From an uncultured Ruminiclostridium sp. (GTDB taxonomy: Bacteria > Bacillota > Clostridia > Oscillospirales > Ruminococcaceae), in contig CALXBK010000014.1 of assembly GCA_944386545.1 (NCBI GenBank), positions 1-40,866 of the forward strand: DNA of 40,866 nt. Direction: 5' to 3'. The notes below the pieces were generated by a model. That model worked only from the letters and a program-made list of their open reading frames with translations. It did not search any database and was not told the origin of the DNA. This document shows, piece after piece, positions 23,435 through 31,959 of this stretch (its first letter is position 1; each line of letters opens with the position of its first letter). The translations under genes and the position numbers were made by a program.

Positions 23435-24589
23435 ATGAAATTTATTTTACTGAAAATAAAAACTTATTTCGGCAAGCTTGACAAGATACTCGTTCTTATG
23501 TGTGTCGGTATAGGTGCATTTGCGATATTTATCCAGTATACGCTGTACAAAAACGAAATCAGCGACGCAGTAACCTCCTCGCAGTACAAAACCCAGCTTG
23601 TCGCCTGTATTATCGGGTTAGTGCTTGCGCTTATAATTGCCGCAATAAACTACAAGTTTATATCAAAGCTCTGGTATATATACGGACCTCTTGCACTCGG
23701 TCTTACTTTTTTGCTTTTTACTCCGCTCGGACTTCAGCGAGAGGGTGCCGACGACATAGGCTGGATTGATTTCGGGTTTATTACCTTTCAGCCGTCCGAG
23801 GTGCTGAAATTAGCCTTTATATTGTCATTTGCGTATCATCTGTCAAAGGTTGAGGACAGAATGAACGAGCCCATTCACTTTATAATGCTGTGTATTCACG
23901 GCGCAGTGCCGACGCTTATTATCCGTGAAACGGGCGACGACGGCTCGGCTATGGTTTTCCTGTTTATTTTTATCTGTATGATGTTCGCGGCAGGACTGTC
24001 CTGGAAGTACATGGTGCTTATTGCAGCGGCAATTCCTCCGCTTTTGTATGTTCTTTGGAATTATCTTATGCAACCGCATCAGCAAAAGCGTTTTCAGGTG
24101 CTGTGGGATACCCAGATGCAGCAGGAGGAAGCGCTCGGAATTTACCTTCAACAGCGTCTGGGAAAAATTGCTCTCGGCTCGGGGGGGCTAAGCGGCAGGG
24201 GACTGTCCGGCGGGGAATATATTTATGTTCCCGAAATTCATAACGATTTCATTTTCTCGTATATCGGAATGACAATGGGACTGCTCGGCTGTCTTGCGGT
24301 AATTGTTCTTTTGGCAGCGCTTTGTCTTAAGGTGCTGTCCAATGCAAGCTCGGCAAAGGATACTCTCGGCAGGCTTATCTGCATAGGAGTTTTTGCGCTT
24401 GTTCTTTTCCACTCCGTAATCAATATCGGAATGGTGCTCGGCGTTGCGCCTGTTATAGGAATTCCGCTCCCGTTTTTCAGCGCAGGCGGCACCTCTCTTA
24501 TGTGTCTGTTTGTAGCCTTCGGACTTGTGCTGAGCGTGAGCTATCATAATTCAACCAAATACCGTATGTTTTACACCGAAAAGGAGTAA
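23435..24589 (+). CDS. SEDS-family peptidoglycan polymerase (RodA/FtsW/SpoVE)
   Basis: 384 residues with about ten membrane segments. SEDS proteins polymerise lipid II glycan chains with a class B PBP partner. Family signatures: FQPSEVLKLAFILSFAYHL (~residues 112-130), ALGSGGLSGRGLSGGEYIY, VPEIHNDFIFSYIG with the conserved catalytic Asp, and the C-terminal GIPLPFFSAGGTSLM. Overall closest in feel to RodA, but elongation and division members cannot be separated here and no PBP or divisome gene is adjacent. The ribosome site is weak (ACGGG ~14 bases before the ATG at 23435). A 7-G run occurs inside the gene at 24181-24187 without disturbing the frame. galK follows 42 bases downstream. Confidence 0.88.
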   Translation: MKFILLKIKTYFGKLDKILVLMCVGIGAFAIFIQYTLYKNEISDAVTSSQYKTQLVACIIGLVLALIIAAINYKFISKLWYIYGPLALGLTFLLFTPLGLQREGADDIGWIDFGFITFQPSEVLKLAFILSFAYHLSKVEDRMNEPIHFIMLCIHGAVPTLIIRETGDDGSAMVFLFIFICMMFAAGLSWKYMVLIAAAIPPLLYVLWNYLMQPHQQKRFQVLWDTQMQQEEALGIYLQQRLGKIALGSGGLSGRGLSGGEYIYVPEIHNDFIFSYIGMTMGLLGCLAVIVLLAALCLKVLSNASSAKDTLGRLICIGVFALVLFHSVINIGMVLGVAPVIGIPLPFFSAGGTSLMCLFVAFGLVLSVSYHNSTKYRMFYTEKE

Positions 24590-24631
24590 TATCGGTATCC
24601 CTTATGTATGAGCAAATGAAAGGAAATTAAA

Positions 24632-25885
24632 ATGTCAAAGAAAAAGAAAAGTTACACGCTTGAGGAAATTTATTCCCCTGCTGCTGTAAGCACACAAAGA
24701 GAACGCTATGCAAAGGCAGAAGCGGCATTTGAAGAGCTTTACGGAGCTACCGACGCAGTACGTTATTTCTCTGCTCCCGGAAGAACAGAGGTAGGCGGCA
24801 ACCACACAGACCATAATCACGGCAAGGTACTTGCGGCAAGCGTAAGCCTTGACGTTATTGCCGTAGTTACTTCCTGCGACGAACCTATTATCACGGTTAA
24901 ATCCGAGGGCTTTCCTGAGGACACTGTGGATATATCCGACCTTACCGTAAAGGAAGCCGAAAAAAATACATCAGCCGCACTAATAAGAGGCGTTGCGGCA
25001 GGCTTTAAGAACGAGGGCTTCAAAATCGGCGGCTTTAAGGCTTATACAACTTCAAATGTACTCAAAGGCTCCGGGCTTTCAAGCTCTGCGGCGTTTGAGG
25101 TGCTTATCGGCAATATCCTTTCGGGACTGTATAACTCGGCTTCAATAAGCAATGTCAAGATAGCTCAGATAGCTCAGTATGCGGAAAACGAGTTTTTCGG
25201 CAAGCCCAGCGGTCTGATGGACCAGATGGCAAGCTCAGTCGGCGGCTTTGTTGCCATTGACTTTAAAAATACACAGGCTCCTATTATTGAAAATATTCCT
25301 GTTGATTTTGCTTCATACAACCATGCGCTTTGCATTATAGATACCAAAGCCGACCATGCAGACCTCACGGACGAGTATGCGGCTATCCCTGAAGAAATGA
25401 AGAGCGTTGCACGCTATTTCTCGCTTGAATATTTAAGAGAAATTTCACGTGCCGATGTCATTCTCAATATGGGCATATTAAGAGAAAAGCTCGGCGACCG
25501 TGCGGTGCTCAGAGCGCTTCACTTCTTTGAAGAAAACGAGCGTGTGGACAAGCTTGTTCACTCTCTCAAAAATAACAATTTCGGAGATTTCCTCATGTCG
25601 ATAAACGAAAGCGGAAATTCAAGCTATAAGTATCTGCAAAATATATTTGCCGTTTCCGACTATACTCATCAGGCTATCGGAATTGCCCTGAATGTGGCAG
25701 AGCATTCTCTGCACCGCAAGGGAGCGTGCCGTGTTCACGGCGGCGGCTTTGCAGGCACGATACAGGCTTTTGTTCCGAGCGAGCTGCTTCAGCAGTTCAA
25801 GGTTGATATAGAAAGGGTATTTGGAGCAGGAAGCTGTCATGTGCTTAATATAAGGCCTGTCGGCGGCGCTGAAGTAGAGCTGTAA
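24632..25885 (+). CDS. galK: Galactokinase (GHMP kinase)
   Basis: 417 residues. Phosphorylates galactose to galactose-1-phosphate with ATP. All three GHMP motifs are visible: the galactose-binding SAPGRTEVGGNHTDHNHG (~residues 46-63), the ATP loop LKGSGLSSSAAFEVL (~145-160), and the C-terminal CRVHGGGFAGTIQAF (~370-385). The N-terminus carries a short extra Lys-rich segment. ATG at 24632 after GAAAGGA. No galT, galE or galactoside transporter is next to it; the nearest sugar importer is the 15-19 kb operon, and a link is only a guess. Ends in a strong bidirectional terminator. Confidence 0.9.
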   Translation: MSKKKKSYTLEEIYSPAAVSTQRERYAKAEAAFEELYGATDAVRYFSAPGRTEVGGNHTDHNHGKVLAASVSLDVIAVVTSCDEPIITVKSEGFPEDTVDISDLTVKEAEKNTSAALIRGVAAGFKNEGFKIGGFKAYTTSNVLKGSGLSSSAAFEVLIGNILSGLYNSASISNVKIAQIAQYAENEFFGKPSGLMDQMASSVGGFVAIDFKNTQAPIIENIPVDFASYNHALCIIDTKADHADLTDEYAAIPEEMKSVARYFSLEYLREISRADVILNMGILREKLGDRAVLRALHFFEENERVDKLVHSLKNNNFGDFLMSINESGNSSYKYLQNIFAVSDYTHQAIGIALNVAEHSLHRKGACRVHGGGFAGTIQAFVPSELLQQFKVDIERVFGAGSCHVLNIRPVGGAEVEL

Positions 25886-25891
25886 ACACTT

Positions 25892-25926
25892 ATGCCCCGC
25901 AAAGCGCAGGGCGTTTTGCGGGGCAT
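25892..25926. terminator. Bidirectional terminator between galK and hflX
   Basis: ATGCCCCGCAAA (25892-25903) pairs with TTTGCGGGGCAT (25915-25926) around an ~11-nt loop; TTTTTT follows on the plus strand and AAGTGTTT on the minus strand. Serves the convergent galK and hflX genes. Confidence 0.9.
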
Positions 25927-25948
25927 GAATTTTTTACTTTGGTTATTT

Positions 25949-27205
25949 TTACTTTTTCAAAAATTCTTCATATTCGCTCACGTGTAGCTTGCCTATCAGG
26001 GCGGTAACAGCTATTCCGCTTTCAAGATACTCCTCGTTCAAGACCTTGCCGTGGGAATGAATTGCGGCGGCGAGCGCGGATTTATCGTAAGGAATAACAA
26101 GCTCCATGCGGCTGACTTTATCGGGAAGATTTTCCGATATTGCTTTAAGCAGCTTATCAAAGCCTTCCTTTTTCTTTGCGGAGATTTTTACGGTTGTGCT
26201 GTCCTCAGGGATGTTGAAGTCCTCGAGCTTATCGCACTTATTTAACACGGTTATCACGGGGATTTCTCCGCACCCAAGCTCCGTAAGCACGGAAAGTGTG
26301 GTTTTGGCTTTTTCTTTGGCAAGTGCGTCCGAGGCGTCGCACACATGAAGAATTATATCGGCGTTTGCGGCTTCTTCAAGCGTTGATTTGAACGCTTCCA
26401 CAAGATGGTGCGGCAGACGTCTGATAAGACCTACCGTATCGACAAGTATAAGGCTTCTTCCGTCCGGCAGTTCAATTGCCCTTGAGGTTAAATCAAGCGT
26501 TGCAAACAGCTTGTCCTCGGCAAGTGTGCCTGCGTCGGTAAGAGCATTTAGGAGAGTGGACTTTCCTGCGTTTGTGTAGCCTACAATCGCACCGACTAAG
26601 GTACTGTCCTTTTTGCGGCGCTTTCTTGAAATGTCTCTGCGCTTTTCAAGCTCGCGAAGCTCGTCGGATAGCTTATCAATTCTGCGGCGTATGTGTCGTC
26701 TGTCGGTTTCAAGCCGGGTTTCGCCCGGTCCTCTCGTACCGATACCGCCGCCGAGCCTTGACAGCGATGTGCCTATTCCCGCAAGTCGGGGCAGACGGTA
26801 TTTAAGCTGTGCAAGCTCTACCTGAAGCTTGCCCTCGTTTGTGACGGCTCTGCCCGCAAAAATATCCAGTATCAGCATCGTCCTGTCGATAACCCTGACT
26901 TCGGTTATGTCCTCGATGTTGCGTATCTGGCTTGAGCTAAGCTCGATATCGAATATAATAAGGTCAGCCTCTAAATTTCGTGCGGTCTCGGCAAGCTCGT
27001 TTATCTTGCCCTCACCGAGTACGGTTGCGCTTGTAAGAGCGTCGCGCTTTTGCAATACTCTCGCTATAACCTCAGCACCTGCGGTTTTTGCAAGATCTTC
27101 AAGCTCGTCTAAGGATACCTCGGCGTCATATTCGCCTGTATCCGCCCCTGCAAGAATTGCACGGGTAATTTCTTCGTTTTTTCTGATTGAGTCGGATTTA
27201 ATCAT
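25949..27205 (-). CDS. hflX: GTPase HflX
   Basis: 418 residues. Ribosome-associated GTPase that splits stalled or stressed 70S ribosomes. N-terminal HflX domain with EARN-type glycine-rich loop (GIGTSLSRLGGGIGTRGPGE), a coiled-coil linker rich in Arg and Lys (~155-190), then the G domain: P-loop GYTNAGKSTL, DTVGLIRRLP, NKCD and SAKKKEG. The ATG at 27205 (sixth codon of the longer frame) is preferred: a TATAAT at 27225-27230 lies just 5 nt upstream of the first ATG at 27220, and GGACGGA precedes the later ATG. Divergent from nadB across ~60 bases. Confidence 0.92.
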   Translation of the reverse strand: MIKSDSIRKNEEITRAILAGADTGEYDAEVSLDELEDLAKTAGAEVIARVLQKRDALTSATVLGEGKINELAETARNLEADLIIFDIELSSSQIRNIEDITEVRVIDRTMLILDIFAGRAVTNEGKLQVELAQLKYRLPRLAGIGTSLSRLGGGIGTRGPGETRLETDRRHIRRRIDKLSDELRELEKRRDISRKRRKKDSTLVGAIVGYTNAGKSTLLNALTDAGTLAEDKLFATLDLTSRAIELPDGRSLILVDTVGLIRRLPHHLVEAFKSTLEEAANADIILHVCDASDALAKEKAKTTLSVLTELGCGEIPVITVLNKCDKLEDFNIPEDSTTVKISAKKKEGFDKLLKAISENLPDKVSRMELVIPYDKSALAAAIHSHGKVLNEEYLESGIAVTALIGKLHVSEYEEFLKK

Positions 27206-27224
27206 TTTTATTCCGTCCATTCTG

Positions 27225-27252
27225 ATTATATTTTAATGCGGTGTTCCGCAAA
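27225..27252 (-). promoter_or_regulatory. Probable hflX promoter
   Basis: Minus strand TTTGCG (27247-27252), 16-nt spacer, TATAAT (27225-27230). The -10 box is good and the -35 poor. A small TGCGG-TGTT-CCGCA dyad (27237-27250) overlaps the -35 and the start of the nadB leader and could be a shared operator. Confidence 0.45.
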
Positions 27253-27265
27253 GGTGGTAATTTCT

Positions 27266-28747
27266 ATGATTTTTAAGGAATACGATGTTATAATAGTCGG
27301 TTCGGGCATATCGGGACTGTATGCCGCCCTTAACCTTGACAGCAGCTTTAAAATCCTTATGCTGTCAAAAAGAGAGCTGACGCTGTGTAATTCGGCACTT
27401 GCGCAGGGCGGTGTTGCCGCAGTTATGGATGACGAAAACGACGGTTATGAGCTGCACATTAAGGATACCCTTATAGCAGGCGGCTATAAAAATAACTTAG
27501 ATAATGTTAAAATCCTTGTTGAGCAGGGACCGAAGGACGTCAAAAATCTGCTCAATTACGGCGTGGATTTCGACCGAAATTCCGACGGCTCGATTGATCT
27601 TACGCTGGAGGGCGGTCATTGCCGTCACAGAATTGCCCACCACAAGGACAGTACCGGCTACGAAATAGTAACCTCACTGATTGAGAGCGTTGAGAAGCTC
27701 CCCAATGTCACAATGCTTGAAAATACTCATCTGCTCGGCCTTGAAAAAAGAAACGAAAGCTTCCTTGCAGATGTTCTTCATGACGGTAAGCACAGTTATT
27801 ATACCACAAAGACTGTCATACTTGCAACAGGCGGAATAGGAAGAATTTATGATTTTACAACAAATTCCGCAATCGCAACGGGCGACGGAATACAGTTTGC
27901 CTACAATATGGGCGCACAGATAAAGCATTTGAGCTACATACAGTTCCACCCGACAGCCTTTGCCGACAGAGAAAACAGGGAATGCTTCCTCGTTTCCGAG
28001 GCGGTAAGGGGAGAGGGCGCATATCTTCTCAACTGCCGCAAAAAGCGCTTTATGGACAAATACGAGCCAGAGCGCAAGGAGTTAGCTCCCAGAGATGTCG
28101 TTTCAAAATGTATTTTAAAGGAACAGAAAGAAACCGGCAGCGACGAGTTTTTCCTTGATATTTCCTACAAGGATCCCGAATTTATCAAGAACCGTTTCCC
28201 GATGATTTACTCAAAGGTGCTTGAAAAGGGCTATGATATGACAAAGGAGCCTATCCCGATTTATCCCTGTCAGCATTATCTCATGGGCGGAATTGCGGTA
28301 AGCGGCTGCGGCGCTACCACCCTCAAGGGACTTTATGCGGCGGGCGAATGTGCGCATACGGGCGTACACGGAATTAACCGCCTTGCAAGCAATTCTCTGC
28401 TTGAAGCACTGGTTTTCAGCCGCCTTATTGCCGAGGACATCAATAAGAATTTAGCTCACACCGAGCTTTGTGAAAGGGAGTTTGATTACCCGTCTCCCGA
28501 CGGCAAGCCCTTGCCTAAAGGAATACGCACCGAGATTAGACATATCATGCAGCGCTCCTATTTTATCCTGCCCGATTATAAAGAGGCGCTAAAGGATATA
28601 GAGAGAGTAAAGCAGTTAAAGGATATGCTGGATAACGGCGGCTATGAAGTTACCCCCGACTATATCGAAGCAAAGTCCATTACCACCGTCGCTTATATAA
28701 TTTTAAGCGAGGTAGTGGACGAGGGCAGAGAAAAGGGAATAATATAA
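27266..28747 (+). CDS. nadB: L-aspartate oxidase NadB
   Basis: 493 residues. FAD enzyme oxidising L-aspartate to iminoaspartate for NadA. FAD-binding start YDVIIVGSGISGLYAAL, then SALAQGGVAAVMDD, EGGHCRHRIAHHKDSTG (active-site His/Arg), ATGGIGRIYDFTTNS, IQFHPTAF, GEGAYLLN, YPCQHYLMGGIAV and HGINRLASNSLLEALVF, all as in the succinate dehydrogenase/fumarate reductase flavoprotein family. In an anaerobe fumarate is the likely electron acceptor. ATG at 27266 with AAAGGTGG upstream; an in-frame ATG 30 bases earlier lacks a ribosome site. First gene of the nad-rnf cluster, 24 bases before nadC. Confidence 0.94.
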   Translation: MIFKEYDVIIVGSGISGLYAALNLDSSFKILMLSKRELTLCNSALAQGGVAAVMDDENDGYELHIKDTLIAGGYKNNLDNVKILVEQGPKDVKNLLNYGVDFDRNSDGSIDLTLEGGHCRHRIAHHKDSTGYEIVTSLIESVEKLPNVTMLENTHLLGLEKRNESFLADVLHDGKHSYYTTKTVILATGGIGRIYDFTTNSAIATGDGIQFAYNMGAQIKHLSYIQFHPTAFADRENRECFLVSEAVRGEGAYLLNCRKKRFMDKYEPERKELAPRDVVSKCILKEQKETGSDEFFLDISYKDPEFIKNRFPMIYSKVLEKGYDMTKEPIPIYPCQHYLMGGIAVSGCGATTLKGLYAAGECAHTGVHGINRLASNSLLEALVFSRLIAEDINKNLAHTELCEREFDYPSPDGKPLPKGIRTEIRHIMQRSYFILPDYKEALKDIERVKQLKDMLDNGGYEVTPDYIEAKSITTVAYIILSEVVDEGREKGII

Positions 28748-28771
28748 CTCAGGCAGAAAGGATTATTATAA

Positions 28772-29617
28772 ATGAAGCTGATGCAGTTTTATGTTGACGA
28801 TATTATAAAGACAGCCCTTAAAGAGGATATAAACTATATTGACAGCACTACCGATTTGCTGATTGACGAAAATGACATTTCGCAGGCATATTTCGTATCA
28901 AAGGCTGACGGTGTGCTTGCGGGACTTGACGTTGCGCTGAGAGTATTCACCCTGCTTGATGACGATATTGAGATAAGGTGTTATTTCAAGGACGGCGACG
29001 AAATCAAAAAGGGAGATATAATCGCCGAATTTTCGGGTAAAACCTGCGCCATGCTCAAAGCAGAGCGTACCGCACTTAATCTTTTGCAGCACATGAGCGG
29101 CATTGCAAGCTACACAAATAAGTGCGTAAAGGCGGTTGAGGGAACAAAGGCGTCCATTGCCGACACGAGAAAAACGCTCCCCGGACTGCGTGCGCTCCAG
29201 AAATATGCGGTAGTCGCAGGCGGCGGCAGAAATCACCGCTATAACCTTACCGACGCCGCCATGCTCAAGGATAACCATATTGATGCATACGGCGGTATTA
29301 CAAAGGCGGTTGAGGCGCTCCGCAGTAAAGCGGGACACATGCTTCAGATAGAGGTTGAAACAAGAAACTTAGATGAGCTTAAAGAAGCGCTTGATGTCGG
29401 CGCAGACGTAATAATGCTTGATAACATGAGCCTTGAAGATATGACAAAGGCGGCTGAGATAACCGCAGGCAGGGCAAAGCTTGAAGCGAGCGGCAACGTC
29501 ACACTCGACAGAATAAGAGATATTGCTCTTACAGGCGTTGATATAATCAGTCTCGGCGCGCTTACCCACAGCGTACAGGCATTTGACATCTCCATGAAGT
29601 GGAAAAAGAAATCATGA
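28772..29617 (+). CDS. nadC: Quinolinate phosphoribosyltransferase NadC
   Basis: 281 residues. Converts quinolinate and PRPP to nicotinate mononucleotide with decarboxylation. Signatures: DSTTDLLI near the start, AERTALNLLQHMSGIAS, the TRKTLPGLRALQKYAV active-site loop followed by GGGRNHR, LKDNHI, IEVETRN, IMLDNMS, and EASGNVTLDRI with ISLGALTHS at the end. Length is normal. ATG at 28772 after AGAAAGGA. Its stop codon overlaps the start of the small Cys protein (ATGA), showing translational coupling. Confidence 0.95.
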   Translation: MKLMQFYVDDIIKTALKEDINYIDSTTDLLIDENDISQAYFVSKADGVLAGLDVALRVFTLLDDDIEIRCYFKDGDEIKKGDIIAEFSGKTCAMLKAERTALNLLQHMSGIASYTNKCVKAVEGTKASIADTRKTLPGLRALQKYAVVAGGGRNHRYNLTDAAMLKDNHIDAYGGITKAVEALRSKAGHMLQIEVETRNLDELKEALDVGADVIMLDNMSLEDMTKAAEITAGRAKLEASGNVTLDRIRDIALTGVDIISLGALTHSVQAFDISMKWKKKS

Positions 29618-29784
29618 CAAACTGCGACTGTTGTGTGAATTATGTCTACGATGAGGATTACGAGCAGTATGTCTGCATGGTCAATCTTGACGAGGACGAA
29701 ATGATGCGTTTTATGACGGGGGATAATTACAACTGCCCCTATTTCAGGAACGACGACGAATACGAGCTTGCAAAGAAGCAGTAG
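29614..29784 (+). CDS. Small four-cysteine acidic protein (DUF6472-like)
   Basis: 56 residues. The start at 29614 overlaps the nadC stop codon as ATGA; an in-frame ATG at 29599 also exists. Very acidic, with cysteines at 4, 7, 21 and 41 (CDCC, YVCMVNLDEDEMMRF, NCPYF), an arrangement suggesting one bound metal ion or a redox function. It resembles, from memory, a family of small Clostridial proteins catalogued as DUF6472. Function unknown. Tight coupling to nadC and position just before a pyrophosphatase::Nudix gene hint at a role tied to NAD metabolism, which is inference. Confidence 0.75.
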   Translation: MTNCDCCVNYVYDEDYEQYVCMVNLDEDEMMRFMTGDNYNCPYFRNDDEYELAKKQ

Positions 29785-29804
29785 CAAAGGAGCGGCAAGG
29801 CTAC

Positions 29805-30590
29805 ATGGAAAAGCAGAACATTCCCCGCGGGGATAAATCCTATATCGGCAAAACCGTAGCCGTAACCGTTGACCGCCCGATAGGCACGGAGCATCCGAAG
29901 CATCCGGGACTGATCTATCCGATAAATTACGGCTATGTTGATAATTTCATCGGCGGCGACGGTGAGGAGCAGGATGTTTATATCCTCGGAATAGATACCC
30001 CGAGGACTAAGGTTGAATGCGTCATAATTGCCGTGATAATGCGCAAGGATGACAATGAGGACAAATGGGTTGGAGTACCGCGTGAGCTTGTCGGTACGGA
30101 TATCTGCTATGAGTGCAACATTGTAAAGGCGGTAGAATTTCAGGAGCGTTATTACACCTCGGAAATCTTTGCCCTTTACGAAAAAACCTGCGGAGCTGTT
30201 ATTTTTACCGAGCTTGACAATGAAAGAAAGTATCTTATTATAAAAAATCTCAGCGGCCATGTCGGATTTCCCAAAGGCCATGTGGAATACGGCGAAAGCG
30301 AAACGGATACCGCTTTAAGAGAGGTTTTTGAGGAAACGGGGCTTAAGGTATCTCTGAAGCGGGATTTCAGAGAGCAATACACCTTCGATACCCTTGACGG
30401 TACGGTAAAGACGAGCGTGTTTTATCTCGGCGAATTTGACAGAGAAAGCGCGCTTAAAATACAGCAGGAGGAGGTAATAGGGGACTGGCTCCTTGATTAT
30501 TCTTCCGCCATGGAAAAGCTGAATTGGGAAAACGACCGTAAAATATTCCGCAAGGTGTCGGAGTATTTTTCAGGGTTTGACAATAAATAA
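29805..30590 (+). CDS. Fusion: inorganic pyrophosphatase-like domain and Nudix hydrolase
   Basis: 261 residues. Residues ~8-122 match small Clostridial family I-like pyrophosphatases: HPKHPGLIYPINYGYVDN and the metal site DGEEQD at 52-57, where the middle Asp of the classic DGDPxD is Glu. Residues ~126-258 form a Nudix hydrolase of the Ap4A-hydrolase type: CGAVIF, GHVGFPKGHVEYGE, and a perfect Nudix box from G158 through E164 to REVFEETGL (172-180). The pair could cleave a dinucleotide or NTP and then destroy pyrophosphate. ATG at 29805 with AAAGGAG. Lies between the nadBC set and rnfC, 20 and 29 bases from its neighbours. True substrate unknown; NAD-related dinucleotides are a guess. Confidence 0.85.
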   Translation: MEKQNIPRGDKSYIGKTVAVTVDRPIGTEHPKHPGLIYPINYGYVDNFIGGDGEEQDVYILGIDTPRTKVECVIIAVIMRKDDNEDKWVGVPRELVGTDICYECNIVKAVEFQERYYTSEIFALYEKTCGAVIFTELDNERKYLIIKNLSGHVGFPKGHVEYGESETDTALREVFEETGLKVSLKRDFREQYTFDTLDGTVKTSVFYLGEFDRESALKIQQEEVIGDWLLDYSSAMEKLNWENDRKIFRKVSEYFSGFDNK

Positions 30591-30619
30591 ATCATCAAAA
30601 TCACAGGGGGATTTTACAA

Positions 30620-31921
30620 GTGTTTTTGCACAGCGTAAAACTGCCGCATTTCAAACATTCGGCAGAGAGCGAAACAGTTGAGCTTGCACTGCCCGAAAAG
30701 GTAACGATAAGCATGGCACAGCATCTGGGCGTGCCGTGCAAGCCTACCGTCAAGGTCGGTGACAAGGTTAAAATCGGCGATATAATAGGCGACAGCGACG
30801 CGGTAATGTCCGCACCGGTACACAGCAGTATTTCGGGTACGGTTGCCGAGATTACCGAGGTGCTTCATATTTCGGGAAAGAATATGCAGTCTGTCGTTAT
30901 AGAAAACGACGGTAAAAACGAGATAAGCGACGGCGTACACCCTGTTAAAGTTACCAACAGGGAAGAATTTTTAAAGGCTGTCAGAAACAGCGGCTCTATC
31001 GGGCTTGGCGGTGCGGGCTTCCCTACCTCTATAAAGCTCGGCTTCGATCCAAAGGAGAAAAAGCCGGATTATCTGATTATCAACGGCGCAGAATGTGAGC
31101 CGTACATAACCTCCGACTACCGTTGCTTTATGGAGGAGGGCGAGGACGTGCTTGAGGGAATTAAGCTGATGATGAAGTATCTGGAAATTCCCGCCTGCGT
31201 TATCGGTATCGAAAAAAACAAGCCCAAGGCAATAGAAAAAATGAAACAGCTTTGTGCAGGCACTCCCGAAATTACCGTAAAGGCGCTTAAATCCAGCTAT
31301 CCGCAGGGCGCTGAAAAAACTCTTATTTACAGTACGGTCGGCAGAGTGGTAAAGGAGGGACAGCTTCCGCTGTCAAGCGGTTGTATAGTCATAAATTCCT
31401 CGACAGCCGCATTTATAGCGCAGTATATAAGGACGGGTATGCCTTTGGTACGCCGCCGTATCACGGTTGACGGCAACATAGTAAAAAAGCCCTCCAACTT
31501 TATAGTGCCTGTCGGTATGTCGATAGGAGAAATCGTTTATCACGCACAGCTGAGCGAAAAGCCCGACCGCATAATTTTAGGCGGTCCGATGATGGGAGCG
31601 TGCGCGTTTGATATAGACTATCCCATTTCAAAAACCAACAATGCGGTGCTTATGTTCGCAAACAGTCCCGTTTACGAGCCTACCGCCTGCATACGGTGCG
31701 GAAAATGCACGAGAGCCTGCTCGATGAATTTGCTCCCCACCGAGATAGAACATGCTTTTGATGTAAAGGACGCCGCAATGCTTGAAAAGCTCAAGGTTAA
31801 TCTTTGCGTAAACTGCGGCGCTTGCAGCTTTGTCTGCCCTGCAAAGCATAATATAGCGGAGAAAAATCAGCTTGCAAAGTTTTTTTTGCGTGAAATTAAG
31901 CTCAAAAACGAGGGGAAATAA
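30620..31921 (+). CDS. rnfC: Rnf complex subunit RnfC
   Basis: 433 residues. Peripheral, NADH-binding part of the Rnf ferredoxin:NAD oxidoreductase, which pumps Na+ or H+. N-terminal HSVKLPHFKHSAE, nucleotide/FMN-binding GLGGAGFPTSIKL (~residues 131-143), INGAECEPYITSDYR, and two [4Fe-4S] motifs near the C-terminus: CIRCGKCTRACSMNLLP and CVNCGACSFVCPAKHN. GTG start at 30620 after CAGGGGG. First of six rnf genes in the order C-D-G-E-A-B, as in Clostridia. Confidence 0.94.
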   Translation: MFLHSVKLPHFKHSAESETVELALPEKVTISMAQHLGVPCKPTVKVGDKVKIGDIIGDSDAVMSAPVHSSISGTVAEITEVLHISGKNMQSVVIENDGKNEISDGVHPVKVTNREEFLKAVRNSGSIGLGGAGFPTSIKLGFDPKEKKPDYLIINGAECEPYITSDYRCFMEEGEDVLEGIKLMMKYLEIPACVIGIEKNKPKAIEKMKQLCAGTPEITVKALKSSYPQGAEKTLIYSTVGRVVKEGQLPLSSGCIVINSSTAAFIAQYIRTGMPLVRRRITVDGNIVKKPSNFIVPVGMSIGEIVYHAQLSEKPDRIILGGPMMGACAFDIDYPISKTNNAVLMFANSPVYEPTACIRCGKCTRACSMNLLPTEIEHAFDVKDAAMLEKLKVNLCVNCGACSFVCPAKHNIAEKNQLAKFFLREIKLKNEGK

Positions 31922-31959
31922 ATCATTTTTAAATGCTTCGGAAAGGATAGGTCATATTT

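Noticed and set aside
24181..24187. Frameshift at the 7-G run in the SEDS gene
   Set aside because: The frame continues correctly into the conserved VPEIHNDFIF and PFFSAGGTS motifs, so the run is not an error.
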